NCBI RefSeq assembly: GCF_000473165.1
Contig: NZ_KI421504.1
Span: 2,143,958 to 2,207,957, forward strand
Length of the DNA stretch: 64,000 nucleotides
Direction of reading: 5' to 3'
Origin: Leisingera aquimarina DSM 24565
Lineage (GTDB): Bacteria; Pseudomonadota; Alphaproteobacteria; Rhodobacterales; Rhodobacteraceae
Part shown: positions 52,247 through 61,609 of the stretch, one piece after another
How positions within the stretch are numbered: the stretch's first letter is position 1
Layout of the letters: each line of letters begins with the position of its first letter
Made by a program: the position numbers and the translations under genes
Notes under the pieces: model-generated
The model's database searches: none
What the model was told of the DNA's origin: nothing
The model's input: the letters and a program-made list of their open reading frames with translations, nothing else

Positions 52247-54025
52247 ATGAGACACTTGATTCTGGCCTGTATCGTCGGCGCCGGCAGTGCCGCTGCGCAG
52301 GAGGCCGCCGACGCTGTGGCCCCAGAAGGGGCAACTGCCGGCACGTTTGAGGCACTCTCAGCGGAAGCCGCCGCGGCGCTGGAGGTCAAGTCCGCAGGCC
52401 AGCCTGTAGAAGCCGAAAACTGGATGGTCGCTGCTGCTAATCCGCACGCTGTTGAAGCTGGCGCAGCTATGCTGCGCGCAGGCGGCAGCGCGGCGGATGC
52501 GATGGTGGCGGTGCAGACTGTTCTGGGCCTGGTGGAGCCGCAGTCCTCAGGCCTTGGCGGCGGTGCGTTTCTTGTTTGGTATGACGCTGCCACGGGAGAG
52601 CTGACCACGCTGGACGGGCGCGAGACCGCGCCGCTGGATGCCACGCCAACCTTGTTTCAGGAAGAAAACGGCGAGCCGTTGAAATTCTTTGATGCGGTTG
52701 TCGGTGGCCGGTCCGTCGGCACGCCGGGCACGCCCGCGCTGCTGGAAACCGCGCACCGGCGCTGGGGCCGCGCCAACTGGCCGTCGCTGTTTGAACCGGC
52801 GATCCAGCTGGCTGAGGAAGGTTTTTCTGTCTCCCCGCGGCTGGCAGGGCTGGTGGCAGACGATGCAGAGCGGCTGGCGCGCTTCCCAGCCACCGCGGAT
52901 TACTTCCTGCCGGACGGCGCCCCCATTGCCGAAGGCGCGACGCTGCTGAACCCGGACTATGCCGCCACCTTGCGGGCGCTGGCCCAGGGCGGGGCAGGGG
53001 CGTTTTACACCGGTTCCATCGCAGCAGAAATCATCCGGACCGTGACCACAGCCAAAGGCAACCCGGGCGTGCTGTCCGCCACCGATCTGGCGCTGTACCA
53101 GGTCAAGGAACGCCCGGCCGTCTGCGCCGCCTACCGCGACTTTGAGACCTGCGGCATGGGGCCGCCGTCCTCCGGCGCGCTGACGGTGGGGCAGATCCTG
53201 GGGATGTTGAACTCTTATGATCTGGCCGCATTGGGGGCCGAAAGCGCCGAGGCCTGGCGGTTGATCGGCGATGCTTCGCGGCTCGCCTTTGCCGACCGGG
53301 GCCGCTACATGGCGGACAGCGATTTTGTGCCAGTGCCGGCGCACGGGCTGGTGGCAGCGGATTACCTCGCCAGCCGGGCAGAGCTGCTGCAAGGCCATGA
53401 TGCCTTGCCCGAGGTGGCGCCGGGGGCGCCGGAATTCGATCACGCCCTGATGCTGGCGGATGACGAGTCGATTGAGCTGCCCTCGACCTCGCATATTTCT
53501 ATTGTCGACCAGTACGGCAACGTGCTGTCGATGACGACGACAATTGAAAACGCCTTTGGCTCCCGGCTGATGGCGGCGGGATTCCTGTTGAACAATGAGC
53601 TGACGGATTTCTCCTTCCGCACCCATGTCAATGGCGTGCCCATAGCCAACCGTCTGGAGCCGGGCAAACGGCCGCGTTCCTCGATGGCACCGACGATCGT
53701 GCTGCGGGACGGCAAGCCGGTGCTGGCCATCGGCTCCCCCGGCGGCAGCCGCATCATCGGCTATGTAGCGAAATCCATCGTGGCTTGGGCCGACTGGGAG
53801 ATGGATATCCAGCAGGCCCTGGCGCTGCCGCATCTGGTCAACCGGTTCGGCACCTATGATCTGGAGGCACGCACCAGCGCCGAGGGGCTGGAAGAGGCGC
53901 TGACGGATATGGGGTATGAGGTCAATATCCGCGATCTGACCTCCGGCCTGCACGCGATAGAGATTGGCGAGGGGCTGAAGGGGGCTGCGGATCCTAGGCG
54001 TGAAGGGATCGCGCTGGGCGGTTAG
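52247..54025 (+). CDS. ggt: gamma-glutamyltransferase
   Basis: A 592-residue N-terminal nucleophile hydrolase that cleaves gamma-glutamyl bonds of glutathione. The signal peptide is MRHLILACIVGAGSAAA, with ATG 52247 after GAGAAAGGA. The nucleophile is Thr414 in PSTSHISIVDQYGN, where the precursor self-cleaves into large and small subunits. Other landmarks are MLRAGGSAADAMVA, GLGGGAFLVWYDA and IGSPGGSRIIGYVA. The N terminus before residue ~55 is long and Ala/Glu-rich. It probably acts in periplasmic glutathione recycling. Confidence 0.92.
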   Translation: MRHLILACIVGAGSAAAQEAADAVAPEGATAGTFEALSAEAAAALEVKSAGQPVEAENWMVAAANPHAVEAGAAMLRAGGSAADAMVAVQTVLGLVEPQSSGLGGGAFLVWYDAATGELTTLDGRETAPLDATPTLFQEENGEPLKFFDAVVGGRSVGTPGTPALLETAHRRWGRANWPSLFEPAIQLAEEGFSVSPRLAGLVADDAERLARFPATADYFLPDGAPIAEGATLLNPDYAATLRALAQGGAGAFYTGSIAAEIIRTVTTAKGNPGVLSATDLALYQVKERPAVCAAYRDFETCGMGPPSSGALTVGQILGMLNSYDLAALGAESAEAWRLIGDASRLAFADRGRYMADSDFVPVPAHGLVAADYLASRAELLQGHDALPEVAPGAPEFDHALMLADDESIELPSTSHISIVDQYGNVLSMTTTIENAFGSRLMAAGFLLNNELTDFSFRTHVNGVPIANRLEPGKRPRSSMAPTIVLRDGKPVLAIGSPGGSRIIGYVAKSIVAWADWEMDIQQALALPHLVNRFGTYDLEARTSAEGLEEALTDMGYEVNIRDLTSGLHAIEIGEGLKGAADPRREGIALGG

Positions 54026-54158
54026 CCTGTATCGTACGTCCGCCAGGCCGGGCAGCAGCAGCCCTACGGGGTTCTGGGTATTGCAGAACTGTAAGTGCGG
54101 GGCGTAGGTTAACAGGTGAAGTTCCGGGCTCTGTGCCCTGACCCCGAGGAGACCTAAC

Positions 54159-55562
54159 ATGGTGCAAGCCACCTCACTGCCGCGCAACGAGGCCGGGATC
54201 GCCGCCGCCGTCGAGACGCTGCAACAGCGCTTTGGCGACCAGCTGCAGACCGGCCAGGCCATCTGTGAGCAGCACGGCCACACCACCACTTGGATCACCA
54301 ACCAGGCGCCCGATGCAGTGGTCTTTCCCACGTCCGCAGACGAAGTGTCGGAGATCCTCCAGACTTGCGCCGAATACGGAGTGCCAGTCATCCCCTTCGG
54401 CACGGGCACCTCACTGGAGGGCCATGTGAATGCCCCCGCGGGCGGCATCTGCATCGACATGATGCGGATGGACAGTATCATTGCCGTCCACGCCGAAGAC
54501 CTCGACGTGGTGGTGCAGCCGGGCGTTACCCGCGAACAGCTCAATACCTACTTGCGCGATAAGGGGCTGTTTTTCCCGATTGATCCCGGCGCCAATGCCT
54601 CGCTTGGCGGCATGGCGGCGACGCGGGCCTCGGGCACCAACGCGGTGCGCTATGGCACCATGAAGGACAACGTGCTGGCGCTTGAGGCGGTGATGGCCGA
54701 CGGCAGCGTGATCCGCACTGCCCAGCGGGCCAAGAAATCTTCGGCCGGCTATGACCTCACCCGTCTTCTTGTCGGCAGTGAAGGCACCCTGGGTCTGATC
54801 ACTGAACTGACCCTGAAGCTGCAGGGCATCCCTGAGGCGATCCGCTCCGCCCGCTGCTCCTTCCGCTCGGTGGACGACGCCTGCCGGGCGGTGATGATGA
54901 CCATTCAATACGGCATCCCTGTTGCCCGGATCGAATTGCTGGATGCGCTGAGCGTGCGCGCCGCCAATGCCTATTCCGGCCTCGACCTGCCGGAAACCCC
55001 GCTGCTCTTGCTGGAATTCCACGGCTCGGACGCGGGCGTCGTGGAACAGTCGGAGATGTTTACCTCCATCGCCGAGGAATTCGGCGGCTTTGATGCAGCG
55101 GCAACCTCAACAGCCGAGGAGCGCAACAAGCTGTGGCAGGCGCGCCATGACATGTATTGGGCCAGCCTGCAGCTGCGCCCGGGCGCCAAGGGGATCTCCA
55201 CCGACGTCTGCGTGCCGATCTCCCGCCTAGCGGAATGCGTCGGCGCTGCGCGAGACAAAGCCGAGAGCATGGGACTGATGGCGCCGATTGTCGGCCATGT
55301 GGGCGACGGCAATTTTCATGCGCTGCTGCTGATCGATATGGACAGCGGGATCGAGCGGCAGAAGGCGGATGATTATGTCGGCTGGCTGAACGACCTGGCG
55401 ATCTCGATGGACGGAACCTGCACCGGAGAACACGGCATCGGTCAGGGCAAACGGCCCTACCTGCAGAAGGAACTAGGCGAAACCATCCGCTACATGGCAG
55501 CCATAAAGGCCGCACTTGATCCGGAGAATATCATGAACCCGGGCAAGATCCTGGAGATGTGA
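54159..55562 (+). CDS. FAD-linked oxidase, D-lactate dehydrogenase/GlcD type
   Basis: A 467-residue flavoprotein. The PCMH-type FAD-binding domain includes VIPFGTGTSLEGHVNAPAGG, DPGANASLGGMAATRASGTN and VRYGTMKDNVLALEAVMADG. The C-terminal cap contains GHVGDGNFHALLLIDMDSG, GTCTGEHGIGQGKRPYL and LDPENIMNPGKI. It most likely oxidises D-lactate or glycolate. No glcE/glcF genes are near, which favours a stand-alone D-lactate dehydrogenase (inference). The 3' end is followed by a repeat-rich region. Confidence 0.9.
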   Translation: MVQATSLPRNEAGIAAAVETLQQRFGDQLQTGQAICEQHGHTTTWITNQAPDAVVFPTSADEVSEILQTCAEYGVPVIPFGTGTSLEGHVNAPAGGICIDMMRMDSIIAVHAEDLDVVVQPGVTREQLNTYLRDKGLFFPIDPGANASLGGMAATRASGTNAVRYGTMKDNVLALEAVMADGSVIRTAQRAKKSSAGYDLTRLLVGSEGTLGLITELTLKLQGIPEAIRSARCSFRSVDDACRAVMMTIQYGIPVARIELLDALSVRAANAYSGLDLPETPLLLLEFHGSDAGVVEQSEMFTSIAEEFGGFDAAATSTAEERNKLWQARHDMYWASLQLRPGAKGISTDVCVPISRLAECVGAARDKAESMGLMAPIVGHVGDGNFHALLLIDMDSGIERQKADDYVGWLNDLAISMDGTCTGEHGIGQGKRPYLQKELGETIRYMAAIKAALDPENIMNPGKILEM

Positions 55563-56085
55563 GCCGCAGGAGCCGCCTGCAGTCCATGCTGGATCAGCGG
55601 CGGAATTTGAGTATTTTGAAGAAGATGAAGCGCAACCCTGCCTCTTCATCTTTTCTCAAGTACTCACTGCCCGGCGGCGGCACCGGGACGCAGGGCCAAG
55701 GTGTTGCGCATCCGGCGCGCGCGTGCCTCACCGCATTTTAAACCCGCTCTGCCATGATCCTGCTTGATCGCGGTCACCGCCGGGCCTGACACCCCCGGCA
55801 TTTGGAACAGGGCCCTTTGGCGAGGGCACGCAGAGACAACGTTCAGCTTGCGGGAGGAACCTCCCGTCCCGCCTCCGCCTGTTGGCGGCGCCGCCACTCC
55901 TTACTGCTGACGATCAAAGCATCAGACAGCACCCACGGATCAGCACCGGCAGAATGCAGCAGCAACCGGCAGGGCAGTGGCAATTGCAAAGTACTCTTCC
56001 CTGAATTGCCGGAATAGTGCCGCAATTCTGCGCCGGGTCCTGATTTGGGATAAAGCCGGAGCGTTTCGCAAAACCGGAGAATGGC
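55563..56085. other. intergenic region with inverted pair of family F tails
   Basis: No gene is supported over 520 bp. At 55609-55630 the plus strand reads GAGTATTTTGAAGAAGATGA; at about 55636-55657 the complement reads GAGTACTTGAGAAAAGATGA. Together they form a 22-bp imperfect inverted repeat of family F tails. A second hairpin CCCGGCGGC...GGCACCGGG lies near 55670-55690. The rest (55700-56080) holds the upstream region of the next gene; GGGAGGAACCTCCC at about 55852-55865 is a short palindrome. Confidence 0.65.
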
Positions 56086-56427
56086 ATGGGACTGAAGAAG
56101 GCAATGGGCATCCTGGTGTTCAGCACCCAGGCGGTGATCGGGTATGACTACTACATCCAGACCCGTGACGCGGGGTTGAATTGGGGCGATCTAAGCGCAA
56201 CCGACTACAGCACCATCCTGCAGGACCGCTTTACCCGGGCCCGTGCCGCCAAGGAGGCAACCAGCCTTGCCGGGCTTGCTGCCGGGGACGGCCAGTCGAT
56301 TTGGGGTGAGGCGGCCAGCTATGGCAAGAGCCTGCTCTCGGGCGGTGAACAGATTGCAGATGCGCAGAACAGCGAAGACGCGCCGCAGCCCGTCTGCATC
56401 CGCCGCGGCAATGTTGCGGACTGCTGA
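56086..56427 (+). CDS. small hypothetical protein
   Basis: A 113-residue protein MGLKKAMGILVFSTQAVIGY with an N-terminal hydrophobic helix, likely a membrane anchor or uncleaved signal. A polar region follows (DYYIQTRDAGLNWGDLSATD) with C-terminal ICIRRGNVADC-like cysteines. GGAGA is upstream of ATG 56086. I do not recognise a family. Coding potential is moderate. Confidence 0.5.
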   Translation: MGLKKAMGILVFSTQAVIGYDYYIQTRDAGLNWGDLSATDYSTILQDRFTRARAAKEATSLAGLAAGDGQSIWGEAASYGKSLLSGGEQIADAQNSEDAPQPVCIRRGNVADC

Positions 56428-56644
56428 CAGTGCCGAACCAGCCTGATCAAGGAACCGCAGGGGGCAGCCGCCCCTTATTTCTGTGCAGAAAAACGCCGTT
56501 TCCGGCAGGGCTGCCGCGAAATTCCTGTATGCTGTGGCGCGCAAGGTCGGTTTTGGATGTTTTTGCGTCGGCCTGATTTTGCGCGGATTTGCCTGCGCAG
56601 GCATAACCACTGCCAAGAATCTCACAAAGCTGGAGAGCCGGAGA

Positions 56645-59155
56645 ATGAAAACCCAAGTCAAAGCACTTGTTGTTGGCGGCGGCGCCGTTGGCACCTCGAT
56701 TGCCTATCACCTGGCCAAGGCCGGCTGGGACGACGTCATGCTGATCGAGCGTGACGAGCTGACCTCCGGCTCGACCTGGCACGCAGCCGGCCTGCTGCCG
56801 CTGTTCAATATGTCCTATGCGACCACCCACATCCACAAATACTCGGTCGATTTCTACAAGACCCTGGAAGAGGAAACCGGCCTGAACGCCGGCTTCGCCG
56901 TGGTGGGCAACCTGCGTATGGCGCAGACCCAGGAGCGCATGGACGAGTACATGCTGTACGCTTCCACCGCGGAAACCTGCGACGTGGACTATGAGTGGCT
57001 GACCCCGGATCAGATCAAGGAGCGCTGGCCGCTGATCGAAACCGGCGACCTGAAGGGTGCGATCTACCACACCGAAGACGGCTACATTAACCCGGCCGAC
57101 GTGACCCAGGCGATGGCCAAGGGCGCCCGTCAGCGCGGCGTGGATATCGTCCGCAAGCTGCAGGCCGATGCCTTCCACTGGACCGGCACCCATTGGGAAG
57201 TCACCTGCACCAAGATGGTGGAAAAAGGCGGCAATCTGGTTGCCTCGGACGAGCAGGTGGTGATCACCGCAGAGCACGTTGTGACCGCATCGGGCAACCA
57301 CGCGCAGCGCACCGCGAAAATGCTGGGCATCAAGATGCCGGCGATCCCGGTCGAGCACACCTTCATCGTCATGGACAAAGACCCCGAGTTGGTCAAATGG
57401 CGTGAAGCCGGCAACCCCGAGCACCCCGTTGTGCGCGACGCCGACAATGAATCCTATGCCCGCGAAGAGCGCGGCGGCTGGATCCTGGGCATCTACGAGC
57501 GCGGCGCACCGGCTCAGTTCGAGCACGGCGTGCCGGACAGCTTCCGCGCCGACCTGTTCCCGCTGGATCTGGACCGGATTGCCGAGCAGTACATGGCGAT
57601 GGCAGAACGCGTTCCCTCCTGTGCGGAATCCGGCCTCAAGGACGACTTCAACGGCCCGATCTGCTACACCCCCGACGGCAACCCGCTGGTCGGCCCGGCA
57701 CCGGGCCTGCGCAACATGTGGCTGGCGGAAGGCTTCTCCTTCGGCATCACCGCCGCGGGCGGCACCGGCTACTACCTGGCGCAGATGATGGTGGACGGCG
57801 AGGCCGAGATCGACATGGCGTCGCTCGACCCGAAACGCTACTCCTCCAACTGGATGACCACCGAGTTCGCGGCCCGCAAGAACGAAGAATGCTATGAGCA
57901 CGTCTACATCCTGCACCACCCGGACGAAGAGCGCCCGGCGGCCCGCCCGCTGCGTACCGCGCCTGCTTTCGATCGCCAGAAGGCCCGCGGTGCACAGTTC
58001 GGCTGGGTCAACGGCTGGGAACGCCCGAACTACTTCGGCCCCGTCGATGCACCTGAGAACTTCGACCACGACGCCCGCTCCTTCCGCCGTGGCGGCTGGT
58101 GGCAGCATGCCGTGGATGAAGCCAAGGCGATCCGCGAAGGTGTTGGTCTGGTTGACGCAACCGCCTTCACCAAGCACATCGTCAAAGGCCCCGGCGCCAC
58201 TCAGTTCCTCGACTGGTTCACCTGCAACAAACTGCCCAAGGTCGGCCGTATCAACCTGACCTATGCGCTGACCGTTGCCGGTACCACCCGCACCGAGTAC
58301 ACCATCGTCCGCCTCAAGGACGACGAGTACTACCTGGTGTCCGCGGGTGCCTGGACCGAATACGACGCCGACTTCCTGAAGAAGGCGATCGAGGACAAGG
58401 AAGCCGAGTTCGGCCGCATCGAAATGCAGGACGTGACCACCCAGTGGGGCGTGTTCGCCATCGCAGGTCCGAAATCGCGCGATGTTCTGAAAGAGATCAT
58501 CAACGACGCCGATCCGGAAACCGCATTGTCCAACAAGCGCTTCCCCTGGCTGTCTGCCCGTCAGATCGAACTGGGCATGTGCCCGGTCAATGCGATCCGT
58601 GTGGCTTACACCGGTGAACTGGGCTGGGAACTGCACCACCCGATGGAAATGCAGAACTACCTCTTTGACCTGCTGGAAAAGGCTGGCGAGAAGCACGGCA
58701 TGAAGCTGGTGGGTGCGCGCGCCCAGAACTGGCTGCGCCAGGAGAAATCCTATCGTGCGTTCGGCAACGAACTGGGCCGCGACGCAACCCCGCTGGAAGC
58801 CGACCTGCCGCGCTTCGTGGACCTGGAAAAGGACTTCCACGGCAAGGACAAATTGGTTGAGACCGGCGTCCGCGTGAAGTGCTGCACCCTGCTGATCGAC
58901 GGTCCGTCGGACGCTGATCCCTGGGGCCACGAGGCACTTTATGCTGAAGATGGCACAACCCGCGTTGGCCGTCTGACCTCTGGCGGCTATTCGGTGGCCT
59001 TCGAGAAGTCGATCGGCATGGGCTATGTGAAGCCTGAGGTTGCAGTGGAAGGCACCAAGCTGAAGGTCAAGATCCAGGACAAGCTGTGGGATGCGGTCGT
59101 GACCTGCGACAGCCCCTACGATCCGAAGAACGAGACCATCCGCCAGAACGGGTGA
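56645..59155 (+). CDS. dimethylglycine/sarcosine dehydrogenase-type FAD and folate protein
   Basis: An 836-residue two-part enzyme. The N-terminal DAO domain has VVGGGAVGTSIAYHLAKAG and STWHAAGLLP, where His46 is the likely covalent FAD site. After a central linker the FAO_M region and the GcvT-like aminomethyltransferase domain follow (LTYALTVAGTTRTEYTIVRL, GPKSRDVLKEII, YTGELGWELHHPMEMQ), then a GcvT C-terminal barrel. It would demethylate dimethylglycine or sarcosine with tetrahydrofolate, the betaine breakdown route common in marine Rhodobacteraceae. ATG 56645 is selected; substrate is not decided. Codon use is strongly C/G-biased. Confidence 0.9.
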   Translation: MKTQVKALVVGGGAVGTSIAYHLAKAGWDDVMLIERDELTSGSTWHAAGLLPLFNMSYATTHIHKYSVDFYKTLEEETGLNAGFAVVGNLRMAQTQERMDEYMLYASTAETCDVDYEWLTPDQIKERWPLIETGDLKGAIYHTEDGYINPADVTQAMAKGARQRGVDIVRKLQADAFHWTGTHWEVTCTKMVEKGGNLVASDEQVVITAEHVVTASGNHAQRTAKMLGIKMPAIPVEHTFIVMDKDPELVKWREAGNPEHPVVRDADNESYAREERGGWILGIYERGAPAQFEHGVPDSFRADLFPLDLDRIAEQYMAMAERVPSCAESGLKDDFNGPICYTPDGNPLVGPAPGLRNMWLAEGFSFGITAAGGTGYYLAQMMVDGEAEIDMASLDPKRYSSNWMTTEFAARKNEECYEHVYILHHPDEERPAARPLRTAPAFDRQKARGAQFGWVNGWERPNYFGPVDAPENFDHDARSFRRGGWWQHAVDEAKAIREGVGLVDATAFTKHIVKGPGATQFLDWFTCNKLPKVGRINLTYALTVAGTTRTEYTIVRLKDDEYYLVSAGAWTEYDADFLKKAIEDKEAEFGRIEMQDVTTQWGVFAIAGPKSRDVLKEIINDADPETALSNKRFPWLSARQIELGMCPVNAIRVAYTGELGWELHHPMEMQNYLFDLLEKAGEKHGMKLVGARAQNWLRQEKSYRAFGNELGRDATPLEADLPRFVDLEKDFHGKDKLVETGVRVKCCTLLIDGPSDADPWGHEALYAEDGTTRVGRLTSGGYSVAFEKSIGMGYVKPEVAVEGTKLKVKIQDKLWDAVVTCDSPYDPKNETIRQNG

Positions 59156-59180
59156 TTTCTGAGTTAGACAGGAAAAATGA

Positions 59181-59210
59181 AAAAGCCCCGGTTAATGTGC
59201 CGGGGCTTTT
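59181..59210. terminator. strong terminator after the dimethylglycine dehydrogenase-type gene
   Basis: Arms AAAAGCCCCGG and CCGGGGCTTTT with a loop of about 8 nt and a TTTTTT run. It lies between two convergent genes and can serve both. Confidence 0.9.
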
Positions 59211-59232
59211 TTGCTGCAGAAAGGTGTTGCGT

Positions 59233-59856
59233 TCAGGGAGCGAGATTTTGTGCCGCGGCAACGGCGGCCTGGAAATCACCTTCGGGGTCATTGGTCAGCA
59301 GCGTCGGCTGAAAACAGATTTCCTGGATGTCGTTCACCCCGGCTTGGTTCAGCCAAAACTTCAGATAGGCCGACTGATGATCCACTCCGAACGCTGGCGA
59401 GGGCATCCCCGGACCATAGGCACCGCTGGTCAGGGCCAGCACCGCCTTTTTGTTTTCTAACAAGCCGAAATAGCCTGTTTCCGGTTCAAGCCCCCACAAC
59501 AGGCCGGGTTGATGAATCAGGTCAATGTACTGCTTGAATTTGTACGGGATGCTGCCGTTCCACATCGGCACGGCAATCAGGTAAATGTCAGCGCTGATGA
59601 AACGCTGAGCCATGCTGGTAATCTCGTCCCAAGCAGTCAATTGGCGGCTGTCATGGTCCTGCCCCGTGATCACGTTCATCTTGGCGGCCACCTTGTCGCC
59701 GTCATAGTCCGGCAAAACCTCCGCCGAGAGGTTAAGGACGTCCACGTCGATCCCAGGTTTCACGGCTTGCAGTTTGGAAAGATAGGCGTCAGCGAGCGCC
59801 TTTGATTTCGAGTCAGCTCCACGTGGAGAAGCTTGAATAAACAACAGTTTGGTCAC
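59233..59856 (-). CDS. azoR: FMN-dependent NADH-azoreductase
   Basis: A 207-residue flavodoxin-fold reductase. The start is GTG 59856 (TKLLFIQASPRG), with AGGAG 9 bp upstream on the minus strand; longer frames lack a site. FMN-binding landmarks are QASPRGADSKS, VPMWNGSIPYKFKQYIDLI and LALTSGAYGPG. It reduces azo dyes and quinones in two-electron steps, a quinone-detoxifying role. A LysR gene is divergent, so it is probably the target of that regulator. Confidence 0.92.
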   Translation of the reverse strand: MTKLLFIQASPRGADSKSKALADAYLSKLQAVKPGIDVDVLNLSAEVLPDYDGDKVAAKMNVITGQDHDSRQLTAWDEITSMAQRFISADIYLIAVPMWNGSIPYKFKQYIDLIHQPGLLWGLEPETGYFGLLENKKAVLALTSGAYGPGMPSPAFGVDHQSAYLKFWLNQAGVNDIQEICFQPTLLTNDPEGDFQAAVAAAQNLAP

Positions 59857-59948
59857 GTTCGGGGGCTCCTGTCTAATAGTATGAGTGTCGTTAACAGGGC
59901 CAATATGAGTATGTTTTGTCCGCGCAAAAATAGCTTGAATTGCAAAGC

Positions 59949-59971
59949 ATTTGTGCGGATATTGCACAAAT
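59949..59971. promoter_or_regulatory. probable LysR operator overlapping the regulator start
   Basis: A perfect inverted repeat ATTTGTGC (59949-59956), spacer GGATATT, GCACAAAT (59964-59971). The last bases overlap the ATG of the LysR gene at 59970. Its place in the azoR-LysR divergent region fits an operator for autorepression and azoR control. Confidence 0.6.
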
Positions 59972-60872
59972 GAATGCAAGCGCAAGTGTCAATCTATTTG
60001 TTCATGTGGTCGAAGAGGGCAGCTTCTCGGCGGCGGCCCGTATTCTGGGGCTGGCGCCGTCATCCGTGGCCCGCCAGATACAGCAATTGGAAAACGAGCT
60101 TGGGGCACGGCTGTTTCAGCGCACGACCCGGAAGCAAAGCCTGTCCGAAGCGGGTGAGCTGTACTACCGGCATGCCAAACGCGCAGCTGAGGAGCTGGAA
60201 GCCGCCCGGACGGGCATCGCGCGCCTGACCGGCGCCCCGTCAGGTGTGCTGACGGTGACAGCCGAGCCGGATCTGGCCACAGAACTGATTTCGCCGGTGC
60301 TGCCAGAGTTCCTAAGCCAGCACCCTGACGTAAAGATCAGGCTGCTGTTCTCTTCGACCTTCGCAGACCTGGTGGAAGGCCGGATCGACCTGGCGATCCG
60401 CATGGGCCAGCTGAAGGACTCGAGCCTGGTTGCCCGCAAGATTTTCGACAGCCGTTCCCTGCTTTGCGCCAGCCCGGAGTACCTGAAACAGTTTGGCACG
60501 CCATCCCGCCCCGCCGAACTTTCAGCGCATCAGTGCCTGTCTTTCCGCACGTCTTCCGGCAAGCCCCTCTGGCGGTTTGAAACGCCAGAGGGGCCCAGTG
60601 ATGTGACGGTATCCGGCCCGGTTCAGGCCAATGGTCTGGCTTTTCTTAAGAACATGGCGCTGAACGGGTGCGGAGTTATCATGATCCCGGACTGGGCAGT
60701 GCAGGCGCATCTGGACCGTGGTGAACTTGTCCCGTTGCTAACGGAATTTCCATCTATTCCTTTAGACACGCCTGTCAGTGCAGTCTATGCCGACAGGCGC
60801 CGCCTGGAGCCGAAAACGCGCGCGTTTGTGGATCATTTGCTGATGCATCTACCCCGGGCATTATCCGCATAA
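59970..60872 (+). CDS. LysR-family regulator, divergent from azoR
   Basis: A 300-residue regulator. The N-terminal winged helix is ASVNLFVHVVEEGSFSAAAR with APSSVARQIQQLENELG, followed by the effector domain starting near GVLTVTAEPDLA. It is of the group that includes regulators of quinone and drug responses. ATG 59970 is used; there is no clear ribosome-binding site, and the operator covers the start. The ORF opens ten residues earlier at 59940. It likely controls azoR. Confidence 0.88.
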   Translation: MNASASVNLFVHVVEEGSFSAAARILGLAPSSVARQIQQLENELGARLFQRTTRKQSLSEAGELYYRHAKRAAEELEAARTGIARLTGAPSGVLTVTAEPDLATELISPVLPEFLSQHPDVKIRLLFSSTFADLVEGRIDLAIRMGQLKDSSLVARKIFDSRSLLCASPEYLKQFGTPSRPAELSAHQCLSFRTSSGKPLWRFETPEGPSDVTVSGPVQANGLAFLKNMALNGCGVIMIPDWAVQAHLDRGELVPLLTEFPSIPLDTPVSAVYADRRRLEPKTRAFVDHLLMHLPRALSA

Positions 60873-60919
60873 CGGCGACGAAGGCGGCGGAAAATGCCCC
60901 GCTCCGGTATCCGCTCAAA

Positions 60920-61510
60920 TCAATCCTCCGCCGTCTCTGCCAGTTCCATATGGCCCCAGCCGCGCGACAGAACCCGGCGCAGGATCGGCTCGAAGAACTC
61001 CAGCGGCTTGGTCGGATACTCCGGATCAAAGGCGCATTGGTCATACTTTTCACAGAAGTGCCGGCAGTCCTCCCAATGGGGACTGTCGCGGTATTTGTCG
61101 CGCGCGTTGCGGTCGCCGCCGAAATGATGGTTGTAATAGAAACCCTGGAACACGCAGTGATGTTTCAGAATCCAATAGGTTTTCTCGCTGACATAGGGTT
61201 TCATCATCGCCGCTGACAGCTCACCATGGTTGTAGGGCGACAGGATATCGCCGGTGTCATGCACCAGGGCGGCCACGATGATCTCGTCATCGGCGCCGTC
61301 TTCATAGGCGCGGGTCGCGGCCTGCAGCGAGTGCTGGTAGCGATTCACCGGGTAAGGGGTCCAGTCTTCGTCCAGCGAGCGGATCGCGTCCAGGATCCGC
61401 TCGGGAAGGGCGGCATTATAAGCTTCCTCATAGGCTTCGACAGCGGCCCAGTCTTCGGCGGTGGCGTCTTGGAAACTGTTCCAGGTTGGTTTGTGGCTTT
61501 TGTCCAGCAT
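60920..61510 (-). CDS. HD-domain protein
   Basis: A 196-residue protein with an HD phosphohydrolase pattern: NRYQHSLQAATRAYEDGADD, then ALVHDTGDILS (His-Asp pair) and LKHHCVFQGFYYNHHFGGDR. The metal ligands fit HD superfamily enzymes, which include small mixed-valence di-iron oxygenases. The substrate is unknown. The start MLDKSHKPTWNSFQDA at 61510 is well placed. It is divergent from the next LysR gene, 99 bp apart, and may be its target. Confidence 0.8.
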   Translation of the reverse strand: MLDKSHKPTWNSFQDATAEDWAAVEAYEEAYNAALPERILDAIRSLDEDWTPYPVNRYQHSLQAATRAYEDGADDEIIVAALVHDTGDILSPYNHGELSAAMMKPYVSEKTYWILKHHCVFQGFYYNHHFGGDRNARDKYRDSPHWEDCRHFCEKYDQCAFDPEYPTKPLEFFEPILRRVLSRGWGHMELAETAED

Positions 61511-61609
61511 GGCGCGGGTCCTTTAGTTGATCTCAGGAAAAGATAGCGGCATCTGGATAAGCAGAAAAACGAATTGATTTGCTCAATCCGAGCAGAAATA
61601 GTGATCGCC

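Noticed and set aside
52547-54544. 665-residue minus-strand frame opposite ggt and the FAD oxidase
   Set aside because: It crosses two well-supported genes and the gap between them; shadow only.
56447-58930. 827-residue minus-strand frame opposite the dimethylglycine dehydrogenase-type gene
   Set aside because: Antisense shadow caused by strong codon bias; composition unlike a real protein.
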